64,000 bases of DNA from Cryptomeria japonica (GCF_030272615.1 NC_081412.1:545918202-545982201), one strand, 5' to 3'. Positions 20,746-33,190 are shown, numbered from the stretch's first letter. The notes: generated by a model not told the origin, from the sequence alone. A program made the numbers and translations.

Positions 20746-22586
20746 ACAATGTGGGAATACAAACGTGATTGCCTGGTGATTGTTTTATGCACAGACGTGA
20801 TTTAAAGAAACCCATACACATTTTTAGATCACAAACGTGGTTCTATATGTCATAGACATAGTTTTAACTATTTCTTCTAATAATGTTGATTTCTTTGATA
20901 CATAGATGCATTTTTGTTCTGCACAGACGTGGTTTCCTAACACAGGCGTGATTTTATCTATCACACATGTGGTTCTGAGAAAATTTCCTGAGTCTGTCGA
21001 AATATGTAATTGATGAATGTGACCAAATCATGATGTTGAATGTATTATGGAAAGAAAACACAACAAACAATGAAGACACAATGTTTGAAGTTTTTTTTGT
21101 CCAAAATGTTTTGTGTATGTTCAAAATATTTCCACTGGTATAACACAAATTGGAGACACTTGAAAACATGCACAACCTAGGCTGGAAAGAGAAACCATTC
21201 AATATGGCCCCCACAACCTAGTAATACCTCAAACAAGAGGACAACTAGAGATTATAGTAGCACTAGCTCCCCCACCATGATACTCACTTCTTGGGCATAC
21301 CAGATTCTCTTACCTCAAAAGACTAAAGATCAAATGAGGGATTCCTGTCTTAACATGAAAGGGTACATGAGGGGTATCTACGGGGTATGATCCACACTCC
21401 CTAAAACATCAAATATAAGGTTTTTTGGCCTCTACAACAAAAGGTATTTAGTGGGGAAACTTCTGCGGTTCTTGGTGTCTACCCATGTGGTGGTGACTCA
21501 TTTAAGAACCCACTCCTAATCCCCAAAGAGGATTTTAAACACACCCAACACAAGTTTGAATACTAGGGAGAACTGTCAGTGTAGATACACGTACCAAGCC
21601 ATCATGACTTACACCTAACATATTAATTTATATAGCGGATAGAAGAAGTGCCACTTGGGTTGTTCTCTCTCACTTGGCCTTATGGGCTACCTGGGAGACA
21701 TGCCCTCCTACCTAAATAGAAGATGATAAAAATTTCTCTTACACCCAAGGTCCAATGGAAGGAAAGGGGAGATGATACTTTTTTTTTATCACCTCTAGGG
21801 TTATAAACATAAATATTGTGCATAACACACCAAACACTTCAAACAAGTTCTTTAACCCCAAATGAAAAAGATGTTACCCTAATTAGACTAAAAATTAAAG
21901 ACACACACCTAGATTACCCTTGCAACAAATGATTAGTAGTTTTGATAAATTACCCCCACTTGCAAGCACCTAGTTAGGTTAATTTTAGAAATCCAAATCC
22001 AAATGTGAAAAAGGGGCTTTACAATATATTTTTTCTTCTTTTCAAGATATCTGCGCCACTTGTTAGTCCAAGTAAGCTGGGGGTTAGGCCAAAAACCAAA
22101 TCTAAAAACTCTAAAGTTAAAAACAAAAAAAATGAAACCTGAAAATTAAAAACGTGATGATGCTAGACACAGACGCAAAAATCCTAAACGTAGACACGAA
22201 AAGACATATCTAAACCTACAAAAACAAACAAAAAATAGAAATGTGGAAATAACAAACCTAGACATAATTTCTTGTCAAAGACGCAAAAAGATAAAACAAA
22301 GATGCAGAAACAGGAGCCGGGACCTGCAAAAACTCAAAACAAAGAAAAACACAGAAATAATGAACACAGGCGCAATTTCTCAACAAAAATGCGAGAATAT
22401 ACAATCTAGACATGATTCTAGAAATCTGAACCTGTAGAAATAACTGAAAACACAGATGCATAATCTAGACTCAGATGTAGAAATAAGTGTCGTAGATGCG
22501 CAATAATTCAAAATCGTCGCTGATGCAACCTGCAACTCAACAAAAAAGCTAAAAACAACCAACAAAAGTTAGAAACAAAGGGACAA
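20746..22586 (-). other. E8 5' leader, non-coding
   Basis: About 1.8 kb between LTR and Gag. The segment 20765-21070 matches the E6 leader. Words such as CACAGACGTG, AGATGCGCA and TAGACACGA recur with variation at 20770-20980 and again at 22150-22520. No supported ORF. Long leaders are usual in Tat-type elements. Confidence 0.6.
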
Positions 22587-22609
22587 GAGTCCCACCAGGA
22601 ATGCCAAAA
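22587..22609 (-). promoter_or_regulatory. E8 primer-binding site
   Basis: Directly inside the LTR, the minus strand reads TTTTGGCATTCCTGGTGGGA and continues with CTC. The TGG opening is typical of a tRNA 3' end complement, but I could not assign the tRNA. Confidence 0.5.
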
Positions 22610-23347
22610 TGTATACGATGAAAAATGATGATGAGAAACTATTGCAAAACCATAAAGACCCAACCATAATAAACCCTAGTCCCACAATAAAACATTCACC
22701 ATACACCAATAAAGATACCTAAAAATATGTAAATCATCAAATTAAGCAATAATACCATTCACATGTCAAGTAGGGTTTCAATCTCCATTGATCTTGTTTG
22801 ATATATTTGCTCTCAGATTTTGTATGTTCACGAGAGCTCAACAAAGAATAGATTGTGGTTGTGAAATCACTTGATTGCATAAAATACTGATTAGGTAGAT
22901 GCATTAGGTGTTAGAAAGAGAGAAAGAATCCTCTTATATATAAGATGCTTTAGAAAATTGAAGGATAAGATTAAGAGGTGAAAGAAAGAAATGGTCGGCT
23001 AGGATTAAAGGGTAGGTAGAAGAAATAATGAAGGGGGTAGGTAAAGGAAAATTAAGAGATAAATGACATGTGTCATAGAGGAAAAATCTAATGAATTAAT
23101 TAAATAAATAAAGTTTTTTTCATTGATAGAGGAAGTGGGACAAATTAAATAAATAAAATATTTAATTTAGGAAAAAGATTATTTAAATAAATAAAAATAT
23201 TTATTTAAATGAGAAAAGGGCTAGAAGAGGCTAAATGAATGAATTAAATAAATAAGAATTTATTTAATTAATAGAAGACTTAGGATAAAATAATTAAATA
23301 AATAAAAATCCTTATTTAATTAATCAAGACAATTTTAGGTGTCTACA
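22610..23347 (-). repeat. E8 5' LTR (738 bp)
   Basis: On the minus strand it starts TGTAGACACCTAAAATTGTC at 23347 and ends ...CATCGTATACA at 22610, adjoining the primer site. The first ~250 bases are strongly AT-rich, with five or more ATTAAATAAATAAA-like words (23095-23330). The TGTAGACACC start is one I associate with conifer gypsy LTRs. No partner 3' LTR is in the window. Confidence 0.7.
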
Positions 23348-24300
23348 ATTACCATTAACAAAGTTACCTTACAAAAGACTCATCTTATCTTTTCTAGACT
23401 TTGTGTCAATGTGGAAATGAACAAGCCTAGAATCCTGAATGTGTTTCTCTTAATTCCAAGTTTCAGAAAAGAATCCAACCCATTTTTTATGAGAAATCAA
23501 GGCTCTTATGCCAAAATTGTCTTAGATTTGGTCATCTTATTAATAAATGCTCATCCTTCCTCCTCAAAATCCCCATAAAAAGGGTAAAGAATTACATGGG
23601 GGCACAAGTCGACATATTTTGCATGGGTGAAATTTATGCCATGTGGTAAATCCTCCTCCTCTTTCTAGGGATGATGTCTCCTAGACTATGATTGGTGCTT
23701 CTTAGGCCTTGGATGAGAAATATGGCCTTGAAGAGAGAGAAAACATTATATTTGAGCTACAAAAGTAGAATTTTGAGATAACCCATTCCAACATGGTGAC
23801 CAAAATAGAAGGAGAAAGAAAGGAGACTCAAGATTCAAGGATGGAATAAAAGTCCAGTATTGCTAAATATGTCTCCTAGGAGACCAATGAACTCTTCTCC
23901 CATATTTGGTTGGAGGTTAACCCTTTGAACATAACCCAAGATAAGAAAATCCTAGAGTTTAAGGAGAAAGATCAACTTGGTGGGGACAACCTCTTCCCTC
24001 CATTGTTCGAGTAAATTTGTTATCTAGTCTTAGAGTGAGGACAACAAATAACCTAAGATAATAGATAGTCCATTTGATATGATGGATAATTCTCTAGACA
24101 CAATTTTGAAGAATAAGCAAAGAGATGTCCAGACTAATAAGAAAGATATAAATACAATTCAAGTGCTACTAGAAATGAAAAACTCTTCATAATCCCCCAC
24201 CCTCTCCACTCAGAATAATAACTATACCATGGTTAATAGTAGAAGAAAAAGAAGAGTGTGCAACCAAAAAGTGGTTATAGGATCAATACTAAAACAATGA
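23348..24300 (+). pseudogene. LINE ORF1 fragment
   Basis: The open 79-codon piece (23339-23578) reads NKVTLQKTHLIFSRLCVNVE and then MNKPRILNVFL, the conserved core of plant L1 ORF1 (RNA-binding, DUF4283-like). A degraded zinc-knuckle segment (SYAKIVLDLVILLINAHPSS, frame-slipped) follows. Downstream to about 24300 it is broken and charged. ORF1 normally coats element RNA. Confidence 0.6.
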
Positions 24301-24429
24301 AGACCTTCTAATATGGAGACAAGATAAAGAGAAACAACAAAATAAATAGCAATGGGAAAATGAGGCAACCTTGTTAATGTGTTACGAGTGAAGAAAACTA
24401 GGAAATGAAGATAATCTCTTAGAACATCA

Positions 24430-25140
24430 AAGGGTTAAATAGACCTCATGAACAAATTTTTTTAAGAGGCATGATTATTGTCAATAAATTATACATTTTG
24501 ATGATTTGGGAATCTAAGATGTTAGATCTAGTTTCTACTCAAATTGTCGAGAAACTATGACCTAATGCTAAGTATTGTAGTAGATCTGTTGATGGTGCTT
24601 CTAGAGGGATAATTACTATGTATAATTCTCTCTCTATTAGAGGGAATTTGATCAACCAATGCAAAAGAGCCTTACAAAACTTTCTTTACTATGGTATCTT
24701 CAAATGACCATTAGAATCTCACTAATGTGTATATTCCAAATACAAGAGATATTAAGAAGGCATTATGGGATAAATTAACCTCCTTGATGAAATTAAAATT
24801 GGATTATCCTTGGATAATGGGTAGAGATTTTAATACCCCCTTTTTCCTTTTGAAAAGATGGGCGATTTAGAGGACTACTCTGATAGTATGTTGGATTTAG
24901 TAGATTTTTTAAAGTAATACTGGTTAGATGGATGTGGACCTTAAGGACACCCTTTCTACTTGGTCAAATAGGAGATTAGGGGTTGATCTCATCCAAGTCA
25001 AGTTGGAAAAATTTATCATATCTAATAGGTGGATCATCCTCCCATACCTTACCCTTAATTCTCTTCCAAGGATAGGGTCAGATTGTAATCCACTTTTGTT
25101 GTACTAGGAAATCACCCCCAAATGTGGATCATTTTTGTTT
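24430..25140 (+). pseudogene. LINE ORF2 endonuclease domain
   Basis: Translation across frames gives NVYIPNTRDIKKALWDKL, WIMGRDFNTP (24810-24840; the GDFN catalytic motif with an inserted Arg), GVDLIQVKLEKFIISNRW and SDCNPLLL (25078-25101; family motif SDH, here His to Cys). These are the landmarks of the AP-type endonuclease that nicks target DNA. Inactive. Confidence 0.65.
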
Positions 25141-27060
25141 AGGTTTGAAATCTTGTGGTCCTTATATTCATATTTTAGAGATTTAATGGAGGTTTGGTGA
25201 GATTCTATTAATGGAACACCTATGTTTAGAGTTGCTTTTAAGCTAAACAAAATCATAAATAAGGTCAAGGGATGGAATCATTACACATTTGGGAAAAAAT
25301 TGCTAAAAAGGCCCATATTTTAGAAGAGATATAGGAGATCCAGGATATTATGGAAATAGGGAATACAAAGTTAGAGTTTTTAAAAAAAGAGAGACAATTA
25401 AGAGAATAATGACACTATCTCCTTAATAAAGAGGAAATCCATTGGAAATATAAATCAAGTGTCCAATGGCTTCAATAAGGTGATAGGAATGCCCATTTTT
25501 TTCATTAGTCCACCATAAACATAGAAAAAGGAATACTACATTAGGAAAATTATTGATGTTAATGGGAATATTTGGGAGGAGGAAGAATAGATTATTCAAG
25601 TGATTGTTTCCTTCTTTCAAGATACTTATAGGGATCTAAATGACGTCTTTATTAGAAGGATGATTTATTTGAAGTTATCCCTAGTATACTAACTAATCAA
25701 GATAACTACATCCTTACTAAATTTGTCTTTGAAGTTGAGGTCAAGACTACTAATTTCTCCTTCAATGCCTTCAATCCCCCTTACTCGGATGGGTTTCCCC
25801 CAACCTTCTTTCAAGAGTATAGGGATATTATTAAACGTGATGTGGTGGCTATTATGAAGGACTTCTTTAGAACTAGTAACAAACAAATCAATACCACTTT
25901 CATTGCTTTAATTCCTAAGAAAAGCATATGGAAAGTTTCCTAGACTTTAGGCTTATCAGCCCATGCAACACCTTTTATAAGATTCTATCCAAACTTTTAG
26001 TTAATCAATCAAAGCCTATCTTAGCATGCTTCATATCCATAAATCAAAGAGGATTTTTTTAAGGGAGGAAAATTCTTAACGCTATCCTAACAACTCACGA
26101 GGTTTTCCATTATATGAAGAATAAAAAAAATGGGATGATATTCAAGTTAGAATATATCTAAGGCTTATGCTCAGATCTTTTGAAATTTCATGTTTATTAC
26201 TCTCCAAAAGTTTGGTTTTCAAGACAAAGCCATCCAAGTCATTAAGGAATTTGTTACTATAGTGAGGTTTTCTATCCTGGTCAATGAATCAAGAGGTTTT
26301 TTTGGTTTTTTTCATAGTGAAAGAGGTCTTTGCTAAGGAGACCCCCTATCCCATTATTTGTTCATCATTTGTGGCCGAAGTGTTGGGAAGGAATATTGCT
26401 AGACTCATAGCCCAGAAAGCACTTTAAAGTTCTCCATCCTACTTCTTCCCTTCCACCATCATCCCATCAACAATTTGTAGAAGACACCATCTTGTTTTTC
26501 TTCTCCTCAGTTCATGAAGCTAAATAGTGGAAGATGATTCTTGACAAGTATACTCAAATATCAGGGAAACCTATTAATTACAACAAAAGTGTGTTATATT
26601 TCTTCACGGGGGCTTCACTTAGTGAACCTAAGTTATATCACATGCGTTAAAGGCATACTAAAGAATCCCCCTATTTTCAAAAAATATTTCCCTAAATTCC
26701 TTTTCTGTCACCCCCTCCCAATACACAACTTGAATTAAATGCCCCCATATTTTCACCAGATGTTGTATTTTTTCATAGCTTGAATTAAAAATACCTCTAG
26801 TTTCACCGATAGGAAATATATTGTATCCTCATTTTTGGGATATTAAATCCCACAATATGAATGCATGTGATATGATATTGCATAGCCAGTGAAACCCCTG
26901 TGTATTTCTTCAAAATTAAGGAATGGCTCCAGGAGAAAATTAAAAAATTTATAAATGTCAGAAGGATACTCTCCCTATGACTTATCTTGGGTTACCTCTA
27001 ACCACTAAAAAGTTACCCTATAACTATTGGTTTAGTATAGTGGACAAGACACAAAAAAAA
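25141..27060 (+). pseudogene. LINE ORF2 reverse transcriptase
   Basis: Recognisable pieces in order: KVKGWNHYTFGKK (25262-25300), SIGNINQ/NAHFF-like segment near 25440-25500, FVFEVEVKTTNFSFNAFNPP near 25720-25780, FIALIPKKS (25900-25926), GRKILNAILTTHEVFHYMKN (26062-26124), and the catalytic box as FVEDTILFF (26474-26500), where the family has FADD. The catalytic Asp pair is thus reduced. INYNKSVLYF follows. Broken by many stops. Confidence 0.75.
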
Positions 27061-28080
27061 CTTGCAAGTTGCAAAGGTAAGATGCTAACTCAAGATGAGA
27101 AATACCAATTACAGAAAGTTGCTCTCTAAACTATACCTATTAATTGTCTATGCCTTTTCAAAATCCCAATCTTTGTGGTGGACAAGGTGGAGTAGATATA
27201 GAAGAAGTTTCTTTGTACCGAGGTCAAGGAGAAAAGAGAATGACTTTGGTAAATTAGGATATAGTATGAAAACCTAAATCCTTGGGTAGCACTGGTCTAA
27301 GGAAACTTCAACCCTTCAAAAAAGCTCTTATTGCCAAGATTGGATGGAATATGATCTCCTATGATAATGATTGGGCCATTATTTCTAATGATAAACATCT
27401 TAAGGAAGAAGAATTCCTATTCTCCTCCCCTCTTAAGGGTCAATTATCTAGAGCAATATTCTAAATTCCAGAAAAAATCCTAAGATGAGCATTAGATGGC
27501 GGGTTGGTAATGGGCTCAAAATCAACTTTTGGGAGGATACTTGGGTTGGCAAGGAAGACCTCAACTCCAACCCCTTATTTAGGGACTTTGATGAACCTCT
27601 CTCTTAACATATTGAGGTTAAAATTTTTTACTATGTTGATTGGACTGAAAGACAACCTAAGTGAAAGTCTCTCCCACTCCAAGAGGAGAAATTAGAGATC
27701 AATTTATTGATGCTAATGGAGATTGCTAGTTGTTTAATCTTTAGAGAAATTAAGAGGTTATATGGTGCATAATTCCTAAGGATAAATTCTCGGTTTCCTC
27801 TGCCTACTCATTGGTTGAACACTATCTCTAAAAAGGAGTTTAGATGGAGCTTGGTCTGGTATAGAAATACTACACTTAAAATTTCTCATTTCTAATGGAC
27901 AACTAATCATAACACAATCCTGACCATGTAAAATCTGATCAAGAGAGTGTTCTAGCTTGTTAACAAGTGCATTTTATACTACAAAGAGGAAGAATCACTG
28001 GACAATATTTTAATATATTGCGAATTCATCAAGGAAAATTGGGATGAGGTGTTGCCTTCTCTGCATGTTTGATGCAAGGA
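27061..28080 (+). pseudogene. LINE ORF2 thumb and zinc-finger region
   Basis: Pieces read LRKLQPFKKALIAKIGWNMI (27285-27345), WRVGNGLKINFWEDTWVG (27488-27550 in the matching frame), and FYYVDWTERQPK near 27630. A cysteine-bearing zinc finger relic (KCILYYKEEESLDNILIYCE, 27970-28030) matches the RVT zinc-binding module of plant LINEs. The segment 28080-28370 that follows is not recognisable as LINE sequence. Confidence 0.65.
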
Positions 28081-28929
28081 TTTCACGAGGTCATAAAATT
28101 TGACTTGGTTGTCTGATTGGGCTGAAATTTTATGAGGCAGTGTATCGTGCAGATTTTTTTGGATTGCCGACCGATGAACCTCAACTTGATCAACTTTTTA
28201 GGGCCTCATTCCTTCATTTGGGGCTTCAAAAAGAGCCTTTTCTATTTTTTTGAGGTTTTCGAAAGTTGATTTTTTATTTATTTTTGATCTTGTGATCTTT
28301 GTTAGGTTAGAAAGTTTGTAATTTGTGTGGAAATAATATTTTTTAGATATTTAGAATATTTCATGAATTTTGGGATAGATTACATAATTCCAAAAATGGC
28401 AAATTTCGGATTTTGTAAAAGTCTATCCAAAATTATATTTTTTGGATTGTTGTTAAAATAGGCCTTTTCTTCATTATAATGGTAGAATAGAAGGAGTAGA
28501 AGGAAAGGACAATTAATGGTATCTATTGTTGTCTTTGAATTCATCATTTTATAATTAATGGTGAATGTTTTATGATTTAGTTTGGTTACATCAATGTGAA
28601 TATGGTCTTTGCTCATATCATTAGGAATTTTATTCAAGTTTGGAGAGATAACACTCCCAATAGATATCTAGAGGTAAAAAATATTTGGACCCAAATACCT
28701 CTCTTTTTGGTTTCGTGAATCATGAAGGAGAGAAATAAAAAAATTTACAAACATGATACTAAGAATAGTAAGGAGATTTTCCAAATTCTCAAGCATGCTA
28801 TCAGGGAAAACATTAACCATATGAAACACTAATATGTTATTCAATAGGCTAGACCCTTCTTGAGTTATATGTTGGAAGATGGTGGGAGGTCACATATAGC
28901 ATAGATAATATTAAAGTCAACAAATTTGT
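28081..28929 (+). other. LINE interdomain region, partly unassigned
   Basis: Between the zinc finger and RNase H. 28700-28830 gives KERNKKIYKHDTKNSKEIFQ in one frame, plausible LINE linker. 28080-28370 has T-rich sequence with no LINE match by eye and could be a small insertion, but no TSD or terminal repeats were found. Confidence 0.4.
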
Positions 28930-29470
28930 TTGAGAAAGCATTTAAGATGGAGAAAACTTGGGAAAGAATGGGTTAAATTAAATTTTGATGGATGTAGTAA
29001 GAGGAACCTTGGAGTAGCTATTGATTATGAAATAATTAAAGATGCCAAGGATAGGATGATAGAAGGATATGTGAAATATGTGGGGACAAAATCTAACAAT
29101 GAAGGAAAACTTAAAACCCTTTGGTGGGGACTCAAGAATTATTCATCATGGGTTTAATAATGTTTTAATTGAAGGATATTCAAAATTAGTGATTGACCTC
29201 ATCAATTATAAAAGTGTCTCCATCTTGGAGGATAAAAAACTATATTGAAGATGGTAAACACCTTCTAAATTAGATACCTAATTGGGAGGCCCTATACATA
29301 ATTTTAGAGAGGGTAAGGGGGTTGTGGATGCTTTAACTAATGTGGGGTTGGAATTAAAATATTCCAAATATTGGATTAATGAGGCTAGCATCCCTTGTCA
29401 TATCAAAGATATCTTTCTCAACGATAGACAAGATGGGCTTGTTAGTTATGTAGAAAAATTGAATATTTAA
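28930..29470 (+). pseudogene. LINE C-terminal RNase H
   Basis: An open 75-codon piece (28930-29157) contains GKEWVKLNFDGCSKRNLGVA, the first catalytic segment (NFDG) of the RNase H that ends many plant L1 elements, then YVGTKSNNEGKLKTLWWGLK with the catalytic Glu region. Around 29290-29350 the reading is HNFREGKGVVDALTNVGLEL, the final motif (REGN..ADALT). Stops at 29158 and beyond break it. Confidence 0.75.
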
Positions 29471-29560
29471 TTTGTTAATCCTTGTGATTTCTGATTGTAA
29501 TTTCATGAACTCAACCAAGTTGAGGTGTAATACAAAGCACATGATAACCTAGAGAAGTGG

Positions 29561-30360
29561 TCATTGTTATGATAGTTATAAGTGGGGGTGTGATAATCAG
29601 GGTTGGTAGGACACCATTAGGCATATGTATGATAACAACTTGAAAAGTACCTTGCTTAATGATTAGTCAAAAAGGAAAGGGAATGTAAGAGATATGAAAG
29701 GTTCATAATTAGTCATGAATTACTACTCTCACATGGAAATAAGGAAGTATTTTTTTGGTGGCTTGCCTATTAAATACTAATTGATTTTATGAAAGATCTA
29801 CCAAAATCAATTTGTTTTTCTCTTTATATTTGGATCTGTAAAGCTTCATGTGTTCTATTATTTGGGATGAGAAATTTAAAGTCAATGGGGCCCCAATGTC
29901 TACATGTAGAACCCAATTCATATGGCTCCCTACAAAAGAATACCCAAGAGTGGGACATCTTTGAAAGGGGAAGAATCACTTCAATTTGTAGAATTATAAA
30001 AGGAATTGACAAAGACATCTCATCTCATTTTATGAATAGATGGAAAAATTGGAGAGTTGTAATAGGTGGTGCAAAATGGAGGTTTTAGAACAGTTAATTG
30101 CTCAAGTGACTAGACTGAAGTGTGATGGTGAAAATGTCCCTAGACTAAGCCAACATCAGGCTTATGAGTACATTTCAATGTTTGTAGAGGATAATGAGAG
30201 ATTCAAGAGGTATAACAATGGATTTAGCATAGAAGATCTTCCACCACCATGGGGTGAGCATGGGTACCATTTTTAAGTCCTTAATCACTTAAGCCATTAG
30301 AAACTTGTTAGTTATCCACTCTTTTTATTTTCATCTATGGACAAGTATACTTCTAAAGGG
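29561..30360 (+). other. Unresolved sequence left of E1
   Basis: No recognised gene. Two short open frames occur (29789-30088, 99 codons; 30040-30276, 78 codons). The second has non-random-looking composition (QLIAQVTRLKCDGENVPRLS, then acidic and aromatic residues) but no domain I know. It may be LINE 3' sequence or host DNA. Confidence 0.4.
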
Positions 30361-30365
30361 GTTTA

Positions 30366-31591
30366 TGTTAGACAGTTCAAATAATCGGAAGACAACTAAG
30401 AGAGGGGGGGTCAATCAGTTGTCACAGATTACCAGAACATTAAGCGATTAAAAATTTAATACCAAAACCCAAAATATTAATACCGGAATGCTTAAACCAA
30501 ATACCAAAATAACAGTTAAACCAATTAATTATAAAAAATAATCACAGAATAAATACCATCCACATGACACCAATATTTATAGATGGAAAACCCGGTAAAG
30601 GGAAAAACCACAGTGAGAAGCCTACCCACAGTCAGATAGTACTTCTGCAGTAAGTATGTGAATTACAATTGAGGGGCATGCACTTGCAGAAAGGCCAACA
30701 ACTTATAGCACACTGCTCATCACAAAAGGAGTCTCATTGACTACATAGAAGTCCAGACTACAATCTGGAGAAGTGTTTGAACTGCAAAGATATCATCTCC
30801 TATGCCTGAGTAGAGTTCCAGTTAAGCTCAATAACAAAGGACTAAATCCTCTTACACAAACCCAATTTAATCTCCAATGATCGACCAAATCCTCTGCCTG
30901 AATGATATTACATTATTCACACATTACATATCCATATCCTATTTCTATATCCCTTACCATGATCTACAATGAGATCTTACATCATATATATACAAACCCT
31001 CAACCATAAACAATGAGGTCGAGCACCAGACAATAAACCAATTACATAATTACAAAATATGTCGGCCTTAGATCAAAAAAATAATATCCAACATATAAGA
31101 CATCTTGGAAACACATCGAGAGGTCTAATCCACACATTACATTAAGCTGGTCCATAACCTAGATCAACCGAGACCCAATATAGGTCCACATGCTAAAGCA
31201 ATGATCTCCATTCGCCAAGTCTCAAATATGTTCACCAACAACATCCTGAATCTCCATCAGAAGCTGCACCAACACTACTTATGCAATTCATCAAAGATCT
31301 TCATCAAAAGCTCTGCCAATGAAACCCTCATCGGAACTAGAAGCCAAGCTTCCAAGCAAACATGATAGCATCTGATCACCAAACCAAAACCAACTGACTG
31401 AATATGAACATGAGTATCATGAATAAGCCAATTCCATAACCAAACCATACCGGAGCCTATCGAATCATGCCGGATCCAAACCAACCAGAAACTACTCAAA
31501 CTACTGGGACCAAAAGGGTACCGGTAAAGCATCCAAACAACTAGTGTTGACATCAAAGCAACACATAATCAATTCATCCAAATGGCCAACA
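30366..31591 (-). repeat. E1 3' LTR (1,226 bp)
   Basis: Carries TGGAAAACCCGGTAAAGGG at about 30585, the family-A version of the copia LTR motif, and ends ATGGCCAACA. A purine tract on the minus strand (AAAGGAGGAGAT) adjoins it at 31592-31604. It is homologous to the LTR at 60685-61957 and, in inverted orientation, to both LTRs of E2. Confidence 0.85.
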
Positions 31592-31919
31592 ATCTCCTCC
31601 TTTGGCATTGATGGCAACACTAGATGTGAAAAACATCTAAGTACCAAGAAATGCCAAACAAGTCTCCCCTAATGGAAGACAACCAACAATCTCCCACTCA
31701 AAGATATAGCAATGAAGTTCTGAAACAAAGACCAAACTCCCCATGTGAATGATATCTCTATAAAGCTCTGAATTTTACATATCTCTCTCTCTCTCCCTAA
31801 TGTATACAACTCCTTAATTTTTTCTTTTTCACATCAATATCTCCCCCCCTTTGACATAAATGCTAGAAATATGACAAAAACATCAAATCAGAAACATGAA
31901 CCACTGAATCACAAAGCTG
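31592..31919 (-). other. E1 3' untranslated region (left part)
   Basis: Non-coding. Contains the polypurine tract next to the LTR, a (CT)n run near 31780-31797, and a second purine-rich tract (minus strand CAAAGGGGGGGAGA, about 31843-31856). The same region resumes at 56320 after E2. Confidence 0.7.
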
Positions 31920-31924
31920 ACTAC

Positions 31925-33144
31925 TGTTGGTCATTTGGTGGAATTGATTAAATGTTGTATTGATTTTTTGTCATTGATGCCAAGACTAGTTGTTTGGATG
32001 CTTTACCGACACCCTTCTGGTCCTGGTAGGATGAGTGGTTTTTGGTTAACTTGGATCCGACATGATCCGGTAGGCTCCAGTATAGTCTGGTGATGGAATT
32101 AGCTTGTTCATGATACTTATACTCATATTTTGTCAGTTGGTTTTGGTCTGGTAATCGGTTGATATCCTGCTTTCTTAGAAGATTGGTTTTCTAGTTCCGA
32201 CGAGGGTTTCGTCGATGAAGCTTTTGGTTGAGATCTTTGATGAATTGCATAAGTTGTGTTGGTGCAGCTTTTGGTGGAGTTTTGGGATGCTGTTGGTGAT
32301 CTTGTTTGAGACTTGTCTGATGGAGATCATTGTTGTGGCGTGTGGACCTATACTTGGTTTCGGTTGATCTATGTTATGGATCGACTTTAATGTAACTCGT
32401 GGATACGACCTATTAATTTATTTCTGAGATGTCTTATGTGTTTATATTATTTGTTTGGTCTAAGGCCAACATGGTTTGTAATTATGTAATTGGTTTATTA
32501 TCTGGTGGTCGACTTGATTGTTTATGGTTGAGGGTTTGTGTATATAGATGTAAGATCTCATTGTAGATAATCATGGTTATTGTTAGAGGTCATGGTCAAG
32601 GAATGTAATCTGTGAATAATGTAATATCATTCAGGAAGAAGAGTTGGTTGATCATTGGAGATCAAATTGGGTTTATGTAAGAGGATTTAGTCCTCCGGTA
32701 TTGAGCTTAACTAGAACTATACTTAGGCATAGGAGATGCTATCTTTTGCAGTTCAACACTTCTCCGGATTGTATTTTGGATTTATATGTAGTCAGTGAGG
32801 CTTCTTTTGTGATGAGCAGTGTGCTCTAGGCTATTGGCTTTCTTGCAAGTGCATGCCCCTCAATTGTAATTCACATACTTACTGTAGAAGTATTATTTGA
32901 CTCTGGGTAGGCTTCCCACCGTAGTTTTTCCCTTTACCAGGTTTTCCACCTACAAATCTTGGTGTCATGTGGATGGTATTTATTCTGTGATTATTTTTTA
33001 TGCTTAATTGGTTTATCTGTTATTCCAGTATTAATGTTTTGGTTTCTGGTATTAAAGTTTAAATTGCCAATGGTTCTGGTGATCTGTGACAAGTGATTCA
33101 ACCCCCCCTCTTAGTTGTCTTCTGGTTATTTGAATTGTCTAACA
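31925..33144 (+). repeat. E2 5' LTR (1,220 bp)
   Basis: Starts TGTTGGTCATTTGG and ends GTCTAACA. A TATA-like TGTATATAG at 32539-32547 is a plausible promoter element. The conserved motif appears as TTTTTCCCTTTACCAGG near 32925, and a C-run block (CAACCCCCCCTCTTAG) lies near the end. Confidence 0.9.
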
Positions 33145-33146
33145 AT

Positions 33147-33158
33147 TGGTATCAGAGC
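33147..33158 (+). promoter_or_regulatory. E2 primer-binding site, initiator tRNA-Met type
   Basis: TGGTATCAGAGC, the standard plant copia site, lies two bases inside the 5' LTR. Confidence 0.9.
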
Positions 33159-33190
33159 TTTGGTCATCTTAACCACTTGAGGAAGATCCT

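Larger units (their letters stand above)
17150..23347 (-). mobile_element. E8: second copy of the E6 gypsy family, 3'-truncated
   Basis: From right to left: 5' LTR (22610-23347), primer site, long leader, Gag (interrupted by solo LTR E10), knuckle and protease, ending near 17150 at the position equal to about 7205 in E6 (shared GAATATGGTGGGATCC). All pol beyond the protease linker and the 3' LTR are missing. The left end abuts the E6 leader, so E6 and E8 lie head-to-tail with the intervening sequence deleted. The right end cuts into LINE ORF1. Confidence 0.75.
23348..29560 (+). mobile_element. L1-type LINE with C-terminal RNase H, 5'-truncated by E8
   Basis: Plus-strand order: ORF1 knuckle segment, endonuclease, RT, thumb and zinc-finger region, RNase H. 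There are no LTRs. Stops and frameshifts occur throughout, so it is an old copy. The left end coincides with the LTR end of E8 at 23347, so E8 entered ORF1 or the junction is a deletion. The 3' end is uncertain: no clear poly(A) or TSD was found. Confidence 0.75.

Noticed and set aside
28080..28370. Possible small transposon inserted in the LINE
   Set aside because: No terminal repeats or TSD could be found. It may simply be decayed LINE sequence.
32644..32829. 61-codon ORF repeated at 55813-55998
   Set aside because: Same reason: it lies in both LTRs of E2. No known protein.
33146..33160. tRNA-like sequences at LTR edges
   Set aside because: These 12-14-base matches are primer-binding sites, not tRNA genes. 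No cloverleaf can be drawn.
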